Below, piece by piece: positions 52,701 to 63,300 of a stretch of DNA of 64,000 nucleotides. A program made the translations under genes and the position numbers. Below the pieces are notes generated by a model. It made no database searches and had not been told where the DNA came from. It saw nothing but the letters and a program-made list of their open reading frames with translations. Every line of letters begins with the position of its first letter. Position 1 is the stretch's first letter. The DNA comes from Streptomyces sp. CBMA152. GTDB lineage: Bacteria > Actinomycetota > Actinomycetes > Streptomycetales > Streptomycetaceae. The stretch spans positions 124,001 through 188,000 of the forward strand of contig NZ_MECJ01000009.1 in assembly GCF_014596475.1 (NCBI RefSeq), given 5' to 3'.

Positions 52701-55700
52701 GCGATGACCAGGGCGGCGTCCTGCGCCTGGTCGATCTGCGCGTCCACGGAGAACGAGTGCCCCAGGTCGTCGACCGAGAGCGCGACCGGGTAGTTGCTGC
52801 GCTCGATCACCCCGGCCAGTGACTTTACGCCCGCGCGCTCCAGCTCGTCCTCGTCGATGCGGTCGTCGGACTCCAGATGACGGAAGTTGAAGATCGCGTT
52901 GAAGAGCGGGGTGTCGCGGGGCACATCGCTGTGGCGGTGGGCGACGGCGAGCGGAGTCTGCTCGTGGCGCACCAGTTCGCGCAGCGCGCGGTCGGTCTCG
53001 GCCACCAGCTCGCGCACGTCGCGCCCGGTGAGGTCGAGCCGGACCGGCAGGGTGTTGATGAAGTTGCCGAGCATCCGCTCGATCCCCCGGGGGCCCTGCA
53101 GGCGCCCGGACATCACGGTCCCGAACACCACGTCGTCGCGCCCGGCGCAGGCCGCGACGACCAGCGCCCAGCCGGCGTGGAAGAGCGTCGCCGGACTGAC
53201 CCGCAGTTCCTTGGCCCGGGTGCGCACCCGCTCGCCGAGCTCCGCATCGAGCGGCTTGCGCAGGTCGGCGACCCGGCGCCCGTCGCCGTGCACGTCGTGC
53301 ATGGCGAAGAGCACGGTGGGCTCGGTGACGGAGCCGAGCCGGTCGCCGAAGTAGGCGGCCGGGTCCAGGGCCTTGGCCCGGTGGGCGGCGTGCGCGATGA
53401 AGTTGCGGTACGGCTCGGGGGCGGCCAGCTCGTCGGCCCGGCCCGTCATGTGCGCCACGAGCTCCTTGAACAGGAAGCCGAGGGAGGTGGCGTCGTCGAT
53501 GACGTGGTGCAGATTGAGCACCGCGGACCACTGCCCGCTGTGCGGGTCGCGGACCGCTCGCAGCCGGATCAGCGGAGCCCGGTCCAGGCGCATCGCCTGC
53601 GAACCGGCCAGCAGCTTCTGGATCTCGTCGGCCGCACAGCTGTCAGGAGCGACCGCGAGCTCGTCCACGGTGAGCTCGGCACGGCGGACGACCACCTGCA
53701 CGGGCTGCGCGAGACCGTCGGTGAGGATCGCGGTGCGCAGTGCGTCGTGGCGGGCGATCACCGCACGCAGGGCGTCGGCGAAGCGGTCCAGGTGGTCGCG
53801 GCTGTCGAAGGAGAACACTCCGGACAGCACATACGGGTCGCGGCCGCTCTCCTTGAGGTGGTGGAAGAGCATGCCCTCCTGGAGGGCGGCCAGCGGGTAC
53901 ACGTCCTGGAGGTTGGCGGCGCCGCCGGGCACGGCCGCGACGACCGCCGCCAGCTCGTCCTCGGTCAGCTCCACCAGCGGCAGCATGTCGGGCGTGATCC
54001 GGATGCAGCCCTCGGGAACGCGCGCGGTGGGGACCACGAAGGTGTCCCTCGCGCCGCTGCCGTCCACGGACGCGGCGAGCTCCGCCAGCGTGGCCGCCGC
54101 GAAGACCGCGGGCAGGTCGCAGTGGAGCCCGGCGGCGGTCAGCCGCGCGGTGAGCTTGGGGATGAGCAGCGAATGGCCGCCCAGCGCGAAGAAGTTGTCC
54201 TCGACGCTGATCCGGTCCGCCGCGAACCCGAGCAGTTCGGCGCAGATCCCGACCAGGACCTCCTCGGCCGGGGTGCGCGGGGCGACGTAGGCGTGCACCG
54301 CGTACGCACCGGCGTCCGGCGCGGGCAGCGCCTTGCGGTCGAGCTTGCCGTTGGCCGTGACGGGCAGGGCGTCGAGGCGGACCAGGGCGCCGGGGACCAT
54401 GTAGTCGGGCAGCGCGTCCTTGAGGTGGGCGAGCAACTCGGCGTGATGGTCGCGGCCGGGCACCTCGTCGAAGGCCGTCTCAAGCACCACGTAGCCGACC
54501 AGGCGGGGGTCGCCGGGGCTGTCCTCGCGGGCCAGCACCGCGCACGCGCGCACCTCGGGGTGGGCGCCGAGCCGGGCCTCGATCTCATCGAGCTCGATGC
54601 GGAAGCCGCGCACCTTGACCTGGTTGTCGATGCGGCCGAGGAACTCCAGGGTGCCGTCTCCGAGACGCCGCACCAGGTCGCCGGTGCGGTACATCCGGGC
54701 GCCGGCAACCGTGGCGAACGGGTTCGGCACGAACCGGTCCCGGGTCAGCTCCGGGTTGTTGAGGTAGCCCCGCGCCAGGCCGTCCCCCGCGATGTACAGC
54801 TCACCGGCGCAGCCGACCCCCGCCAACTGGCCGAAGTCGTCGAGCACATGGAGCTGGATGTTCTGGATCGGGCGGCCGATCGGGACCGTGCGCGCCCCCT
54901 CCCCCGGCGGGCAGGTCCAGTGGCTGACGTCGATGGCGGCCTCGGTCGGGCCGTACAGGTTGTGCAGCGGCGCGCGGTGCACCGCGTAGTGGCGCGCCGG
55001 TAGCTCGGGCGGCAGGGCCTCGCCGCTGCAGAACACCCGGCGCACGGAGGTGCAGCGGGCCCAGCCCTCGTTCTCCACCATCAGGCGCAGCATGGAGGGC
55101 ACGAAGTGCAGGGTCGTCACACCGGTACGGCGGATCAGCGAGACGAGGTAGTCGGGGTCCTTGTGGCCCTCGGGTTCGGCGACGACCAGCCTGGCACCGT
55201 TCAGGAGCGGCCAGACGAACTCCCACACCGACACGTCGAAACTGAACGGCGTCTTCTGTAGCACGACGTCGTCCACGTCGAGGCGGTACGCGTTCTGCAT
55301 CCACTCGATGCGGTTCACGGCCGCCCGGTGCTCGACCATCACGCCCTTGGGGCGGCCGGTGGAGCCGGAGGTGTAGATGACGTACGCCAGGCTGCGCGCG
55401 GTGGCGGCGCAGGCGCCCGCGACGGACCGCTCGGACCCGGCGCCCTCGACGCGGCCCTCCCGGTCGAGGTACAGCACCTCGCGGGCGGCGGACAGGACGT
55501 CGCCCCTCACGTGCCGTTGAGCGAGCACCAGGCGGGCGCCCGAGTCCTCGATCATGTACGCGAGGCGGTCGGCCGGATAGCCCGGCTCCAGCGGCAGATA
55601 GGCGCCGCCCGCCTTCATGACCGCCCACAGGGCGACCACCATCTCGACGGACCGCTCCATGCAGACGCCGACCACGGTGTCCGCGGTGACGCCGCGCCCG

Positions 55701-57307
55701 CGCAGCTCGGCGGCGACCTCGTCGATCCGCGCGGCCAGCTCGGCATACGTCAGGGAGCGCTCGCCGAACACCACGGCGGTGCGCTCGCCGTGGCGCGCCA
55801 CGGCGGCGTCGAGCAGTTCGGGCAGCGAGCTGGCGTCGGAGTAGGGGCGCCGGGTGTCGTTCCACTCCACCAGCAGCCGGTGCCGCTCCTGGTCCGACAG
55901 GTGCGAGGCGGCCGACAGCGGCCGCTCGGGGCCGTCCAGCAGCGCGTCCAGGAGCCGCTGGTAGTGGCCGAGGAACCGCTCGACGTCGGCTGCCTCGAAG
56001 CGCTGGGCGTCATACCTCAGGTGCAGCGCGTAGTCGTCGGCGTTCTCGAAGACCTCCAGGTGGAGCTTGAACTCCCCCTCTTGCGAGATGCCTTCGACGA
56101 ACCGCATCGATCGCGCGAGCTCCAGGCCGAGCACCTCGTCCGCGACATGCATCATGCGCTGGTTCTGGAAGACGTAGGAGACCTGGAAGACCGGCGAGGA
56201 GTCCGGGTCGGCCTTGAGGTTCAGGTCCTGCACCATGCGCGGGAACGGGTATCCGGCGTGGTCGAGCCCATCGGCCAGGACCAGGGAGAGCTCGCGCACG
56301 TAGTCGCGGAACGGCACGTCCTGCTGCGGCCCGAACCGCACCGGCACCATGTTGACGAAGTAGCCCACCGAATCGGCGTACGCGAGGTCCGGGCGGCCCA
56401 TCGACGGCACGCCGACGATCAGGTCGCGCTCGCCGCTGTAGCGGTGCAGCAGCAGTTCGTACACCGCGAGGAAGAGCACGGCGGGCCGCACTCCGCTCTC
56501 CGCGCACCAGCTGCGCATCCGGCCGCCGGCCGCGCCGGAGAGCGCGAGAGAGGCACTGCGGCCGAGCACCGGCGCGCCGGGGGCCGGGGCGCGCTCGACG
56601 CCGAGGCGGAGCACGGGCAGGTCGCCCGCCAGCGTCCGCTGCCAGAACGCGCGGTGGCGCGCGCCCTCGGGCCCGTCGAGGAAGGCCTGCTCCCATCGGA
56701 CGAACTCGTCGTACGCATCCGGCGCGGGCGAGCTCCAGTCGGCGCCGCGCACCAGCGCCTCGTACGCCGACGCCAGGTCCCGCAGGAACAGCGGGGTGGA
56801 GGCGCCGTCGAAGACGAGGTGGTGGAAGACCAGCAGGACGACGGCTCCGGGGGCGTCCGTCTCATAGACGTACGCCCGCGCCAGCGGGTCCGACGCCAGG
56901 TCGAACGGGGTCTTCGCCGCCCGGCGCACCTCGGCGAGCAGCGCGTCCTCGCCAAGACCCGGCACCCGCTCGTGGCGGAAGTGGACCGGCCGGTCGGGGC
57001 GGGCGATGAGGTAGGGCGAGCCGTCCCGCTCCGTCACCCCGCTGGAGAGCTGGGCATGGGCCGCCACGGCCAGGGCGAAGGCCCGGCGCAGCCGGTCGAC
57101 GTCCAGGGGCGCCTCGGTGCGGAAGCAGACCGGGACGTTGTAGACGTCCGCGTCGGGCCGCAGCCGGTGGAGCAGCCACAGGCCCTTCTGGCCCTCGGAG
57201 AGGGGGCGTTCGGCCGGGTGCCGCTGGAGCTCTTCGTAGAAGGCGAGAACGTCGTCGGCGGAGAGGGTGCCCGCCTTGAAGCCCGCCAGTATCTGATCCT
57301 CGTTCAC
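49739..57307 (-). CDS. NRPS 1: C-A(Ser)-PCP-C-A(Thr)+FkbM methyltransferase-PCP
   Basis: A 2522-residue NRPS. The first ~40 residues (DQILAGFKAGTLSADDVLAF) look like a docking segment for the upstream PKS. C1 (~40-475) has HHLVFDG. A1 (~480-995; FDVSVWE, TTLHFVP, FCSGEALP, YGPTEAAID) gives DVWHFSLIDK, serine. PCP1 is near 1030-1090. C2 (~1100-1555) has HHVIDDA. A2 (~1590-2040; FDFSVWE, TVLNQTP, VFGGEALD, MYGITETTVHV) gives DFWNVGMVHK, threonine. An FkbM-family methyltransferase (~2095-2325; IVDVGANIGLFTLFVGS, FAFEPIPPVFDSL, LLKIDVENAEYEVLKG) sits inside A2 after A8. FkbM enzymes are O-methyltransferases, so O-methyl-threonine is the likely unit. PCP2 is near 2425-2490. The GTG start overlaps the PKS stop by 4 bp. 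Confidence 0.95.
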
Positions 57308-60300
57308 GCGCTCGGTGCTTCCTTCATGAGTGCCTTCAGATCTTCGAGGCTGACGTGCCCCTGCCGGAACTGCTCCAGCGCCCGGGCCTTGGCGGCACGG
57401 GGGTCTTCGGTGTCCGGACCCGGGCCGGGAGCCGGGTCGGTGGCGGGCTCGGCGGCGCCGGTCGCGGCGCGGAGCTCGGTGAGGCGGGCCGCGATGCGTT
57501 CGAGGGTGCCGCCCTCCAGCAGGTCGCGGGTGGACAGGCGCAGCCCGAGGTCGGCCTCGACCCGGCGCTGGAGCCGCGACCAGAGGATGGAGTCCACGCC
57601 GAAGCCGTGCAGGTCCTTGTCGGCGGGCAGTTCGCCCGCGTCCAGGCCCAGGGCGTCGGCGAAGAAGCCCGCGAGGTAGGCGGTCAGGTCGTCGGGGGCC
57701 TGCGCGGCCCCGGACGGCTGCGGTGCACCGGCGCCTTGCGCGGCCTCTCGGGGCTGCGGTTCCCTGTCGGCCACCGGCTGCTCGTCCCGCCCGGGCTGCT
57801 GCCCGTCCGGCCGCGGCTGCTGCCAGGTGCGGCCGATCCAGTACCGCTTGCGCCGGAACGGCGTCGTCGGCAGGGTGACCCTCCTGCGGGGCCGGCCCGT
57901 GTGCAGCGCGTCCCAGTCGACCTTGGCGCCGCCGACCCACAGCCCGGCGAGCCGGTCCAGGTCGCCGTCGGCGACCAGCGCGGCGACGAACGCCTCGCCG
58001 TGCACGCCGGAGAGCAGGGCGGTCAGCGGGTTGGCGCCGTCCTCGGCGTTGCCCGCGTGGACCTGGACTCCGAGCGCCTCGGCAGCAGCGTCCGCCTCGC
58101 CAAGGTGGTGGGCGAGCGCGGCGCTCAGCTCGGCCCGCGAGCCCACGACGGCAGCGAACCGCTCAGGCAGCGCCTCGCGCCCGCTCTGGAGGGTGTACGC
58201 GAGGTCCGCGAGGCCGGTGGAGGCGTCGCCGTCGATGCAGTCGAGCAGCTGTCGGACCGTGTCGCGCAGCCGCTCGGGGTCCTTGGCCGAGACCACGACG
58301 AGCTGCGGCCCGCCGTCGTCCGCCACCGCTTCCACGGCCGCAGCCGGGGCCTCTTCGACGACCAGGCTGACGTAACTGCCGCCCGCGCCGACGGAGTTGA
58401 TCAGACCGCGGCGCACGCCCTGCCCCTCGGTGGCGCGCGGCTGCCACGGCGCGAGCCGCTCGGACAGCTCGAAGGGCGCGGCTTCGAAGTCGAGGTTCGG
58501 GTTGGTGCTACCGGACCCGACCAGCGGGGCGAGCTCACGGTGGCGCAGCTGGAGCACCACCTTGGTCAGCTGGGCGATGCCGGAGGCCGCCTCGGGGTGG
58601 CCGAGGTTGGACTTCACCGAACCGAGCGCGACCGGCTCGGGCACCGCGCCGAAGACCTCGCGCAGCGCGCTGAACTCGACGGCGTCGCCGAGCGCCGACC
58701 CGTTGGCCGCCGCCTCCACGTAACCGATCGACTCGGGCGCCGCACCGGCGCGCTCCAACGCCCGCCGCATCACGGCGACCTGGGTGCGGTGGCTGGGCGT
58801 CATGAAACCGTTGGCCCGGCCGCCGTGCAGCGAGGCGCTCCCCTTGACGACCGCGTGCACGGTGTCGCCGTCGCGCAGGGCTGCGGCCAGCGGCTTCAGC
58901 AGCACCGCGCCGACGGCTTCGGCGGGCAGGTACCCGTCGCCGTCACGGAAGCTGCGGCTGCCCGGGTGGCTGCCCAGGAGCTGTGCCTGGGAGAGCGCGA
59001 GGTACTTGTCCGGGTGGACGGTCAGGTTCACACCGCCTGCGATCGCCAGCTCGCTCTCCCCGCGCAGCAGGTCCGCGCAGGCGAGGTGGATCGCCTGGGC
59101 CGAGGACGAGCACATGCTGTCCACGGCCAGGCTGGGGCCTTCGAGCCCGAAGAAGTACGAGACCCGGTTGGCGATCATGTTGTACGAGGTCGCCGAGGTC
59201 AGCGCCGCGCGCGGCACATCGGCCTCGTCGGCCCGGTACATCTGGTACATCGAGCCGACGTACACGCCGACCCGGCGACCGTAGCGCCGCTCGATGGTGT
59301 CCTGGGTGATCCCGGACCCCTCAAGCAGGTCCCACACCGTCTCCAGGAAGAGCCGCTGCTGCGGGTCCATCGCCTCGGCCTCGCGGGGCGAGATACCGAA
59401 GAACAGCGGGTCGAACCGGTCGATGCCGTCAAGGAAGCCGCCCCAGCGGCAGTACGTGCGGCCGGGCGCGTCCCGGTCCGTGTCGAACAGGGCGTCGTGG
59501 TCCCAGCGCTCGGCCGGCACCTCGGTGACGCTGTCCTTGCCGGACCGCAGGTTCCCCCAGAACGCGTCCAGGTCCGCGGCCTGCGGGTAGCGCCCGCTGA
59601 TCCCGATGATCGCGACGTCCTGGTCGACGGGCGCGGGAGCGGGGCGCGGGGACCGGTCGGCCACGGCGGTGACGGCCGCCGCCGTGCGCACGGGCTCGGC
59701 GGGCCGGGCGACGCCCGGGGCCGGGCGCGGCGCCCTGGGCTCACCGAACATCGTCCGCAGCACGCCCTCGTACTCGGCCACGAAGTGCTCCCCCAGCGCG
59801 CGGACCGTCTGGATCTCGAAGAACAGCGTCTTCGAGAGCGGGCCGAAACTCTCCTCCAGGCGGGCGATCAGATCGGTCGCCACGACCGAGTCCATTCCGT
59901 ACCGCTCCAGCGCCGTGTCGGCGTCGAGCCGCTCGACGCCCAGCTTGAGGGCCCCGGCGAGCAGCTGCCGCAGGTGGCGGACGGTACGGTCCACGAGCGC
60001 GCGGTCGGCGCCCGATGCGGGTTGCTCCTGTTGCACCGCTTCCCCTTCCCCGGTTGTCATATGACGGGCTGTCAGCCTCGGTAGCAGCGCCTCGCGGTTG
60101 CCCGCGACGACCACCAGGCGGCCCTCGTCCAGGCCGTTGTCGTGCGCGGCCGCGCCGACGCGCAGGGCGCGCAGGGCGCTGCCGGTGTCCAGGGGCGCGA
60201 GGTCCATCTGCCTCAGCTGCTCCTTGGTCGCGTCGTTCACCCGCATGCCACCGTCCTCCCAGAGCGGCCAGTTGACGCAGAGCGTCGTGCCGTGCCGCAG

Positions 60301-63300
60301 CCCGGCGCCGACGAGGCGGTTGCGGTGGGCCGCGTAGGCGTCCATGAAGGCGTTGGCGGCGGCGTAGTCGGCCTGCCCGGGGTTGCCGAAGGCGCCGCTG
60401 GTGGACGAGAAGCAGCAGAAGAGCTCCAGCGGGTGCCCCTTGCTCGCCTCGTCCAGGTTGACCAGGCCGGACACCTTGGGGGCCAGCACGCGGGCCAGTT
60501 CCTCGGGCGTCTTCTTGACGATGAAGCCGTCGTTCAGCACACCGGCGCTGTGCACGATGCCGGTGAGCGGACCGTGGGCGTCCTCGATATACGCGATCAG
60601 CCGGTCCACCGCCGCGCAGTCGGTGACGTCCGCCCGCCGGTGCTCGACGCGCAGCCCGGCCGCCCGCAGGGCGTCAAGCGCGCGCGACTGCTCCGCGTCC
60701 AGCGGGGAGCGGCCGGTGAGGATGACCGTGGCGTGCTCGACGCCGTCGGCTATCTCACGCGCCGCGACGAGACCGAGGGCTCCGGCCCCGCCGGTGATCA
60801 GATAGACGCCGCCGGTGCGCCACGGCGCCGCCGCCGGGCGTGCGGGCGCGACTTCGTCCAGGCGCCGCACGTACCGTCGCCCGTCCCGGTACCGCACCTC
60901 GGGCTCGGCCGCGCGACCCGCCTCGGCGAGCAGCCGGGCGGCGACGGCCTCAGCCTCGGCCCCGTCCAGGCAGTCGAGGTATTGGGTACGCAGCCGGGGG
61001 TTCTCCAACTGGGCGGTCCTCAGCAGCCCGGTGAGGCCTGTGAAGCACTCCGCGGCGCCGCCGCTGCCCACCAGGACCACCTGGAGCAGCACCGGTCGGC
61101 GCGGGCCGCCCGCCAGGAGCTCACCAATCCGGGCGAACACCTGCCGGGTGACGTCCATGTACTGAGCATCCAGCGCCCCCTCGCCCTGCTCGACCACCTC
61201 GAAGGTGGTCGTTCCGGCGAGCTCGGACGCGTACGCGTCGCGCGCGGCGGCGTCGAGCGAGCCGATCAGGACGACATGGTGCTCGGCGTACTCCTCGGAC
61301 CCGGCCGCATCCGTTGCGGCGGCCTCATCCCACACCGGCCGCAGAAGCAGCAGCTCGTCGCGGCGGGGCCGGGCCGTTACGTCCACCGCGTCGTCGGCGT
61401 CGAGCCAGTGGCGCTCGCGGGCGAACGGGTAGCCCGGCAGGCTGATACGCCGCACCGGCGCGCCCGTCCCGCGCAGCTGCGCCCAGTCGACCGCGAGGCC
61501 ACGCACCCAGCGGGCCAGGACCTCGTCGTACTGCCCCTGATCCCACCAGGCGCGCACGGTCTCGGCGCTCTCGCGCGGCACGTCGCCGTCGGGCCGTACG
61601 GTCCCGCGCAGCCGGGTTCCGGGTACGGCGGGGTCGGTGACGAAGGCGTCCAGGTGCCGCTTGAGGGACTCGATCGAGGTCGCCGTGAAGGCGAGCCGCT
61701 CGTCGAGCGCGACACGGCCGCTCTGGAGCGTCCAGGCGACGGCCGCGAGTTCGGCATCGTCCAACTCATCAGCGCGGGCCAGCAGTTGGCGAGCCTGCTG
61801 GACGAGCTGCTGCTCGCTCATCGCGGACAGCACCACGGCCACCGGCCGGGTCTCCCCGGCTGGCACCTCGCGGTGCGCGGCCTCCGGCTCGTACTCGGCG
61901 AGGATCACATGGGCGTTGGAGCCGCCCGCGCCGAAACTCGACACCCCAGCCACGCGCGGCAGTTCATGCTCCTCGCCGCCGACGGTCAGCGTCGGGCGGT
62001 GCCACGGCTCCAGGTGCTGCTGGACCCGCAACGGCGTCCGCTCGAAGTCGATGTGCGGGTTGGGCACGGCCGAGTGCAGGCTCGGCACCAGCTCGCGGTG
62101 CTTGAGCTGGAGCAGCACCTTGGTGACCGCGGCGATGCCCGCCGCGCTCTCGCAGTGGCCGATGTTGGACTTGACCGAGCCGATCGCCAGGCTCTGCGGC
62201 AGCGCGCCGTCACCTGCCGTGCGGAACGCCTTCACCAGGCCCGCGATCTCGATCGGGTCGCCGAGCGCGGTGCCGGTGCCATGGGCTTCGAGGTAGCTCA
62301 GCGCCGCCGGGGAGACCTCGGCCTCGGCCAGCGCCGCCGCGATGACCTCGCCCTGCGCCACCGGGCTCGGCACGGAGAAGCCGTGGGTGCGGCCGCCGTG
62401 GTTGAGCGCGGTGCCCTTGATGACGGCGTGGATGTGGTCGCCGTCCGCGATCGCCCGGTCCAGGGGCTTCAGCAGGACCGCGCCGACGCCCTCGCCGGGC
62501 ACATAGCCGTCGCCGCCCTCGCCGAAGCTGCGACAGCGGCCGTCGCTCGCCGTGAACTTACCCTGACTGAGCATCAGGTACTTGTTGGGGTGAACGCTGA
62601 CGTTCACGCCACCCGCCACCGCCGATGCGCACTGACCGCTGCGGATCGCCTCGCAGGCGAGGTGGATCGCGGTCAGCGACGACGAGCACATGGTGTCCAC
62701 GGCCATGCTCGGCCCGTGGAAGTCGTAGAAGTACGAGACGCGGTTGGCGATGGACGAGGGGCTGCCCGACAGGGCGACGTGCTGCCCGCGTGCCTGCGCC
62801 TGTGCGCCGTGGAGCTGGTACTCCTCGTACATCACACCGACGAACACCCCCACCTTGCCGGCCGGGGCCAGGTTCGCACCGGTGTATCCAGCGTCCTCCA
62901 GGGTGTGGTGCACGCACTGGAGGAACAGCCGCTCCTGCGGGTCCAGGTACTCGGCCTCGCGCGGCGAGATGTGGAAGAACAGCGGGTCGAACCGGTCGAC
63001 GCCGTCGAGGAATCCGCCCCACTTGCCACCCGGGTGCTCCCGGTGGTCCCAGCGACTCTGCGGGACCTCACGGATGCAGTCGCGGCCCAGGCGCAGGTTC
63101 TGCCAGAAGGCGTCGAGGTCCTCAGACTCCGGATAGCGCCCGCTCACGCCAACGATGGCGATGTCGGTGCGCCCACGCGAGGCACGGGGCTCACCACTGG
63201 GCTTGACCGGGGCGGCGGACGCGGACGGGGTCAGCGGCTCGGCACCGAACGCGCCGAGGACCGCCCGCACCTGCTCCGGGTACTCGGCCAGGAAGTGCTC

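Noticed and set aside
52877-57679. Long + strand open frames opposite NRPS 1 and the PKS
   Set aside because: Antisense shadows of domains with clear core motifs on the - strand; no domain or ribosome site of their own.
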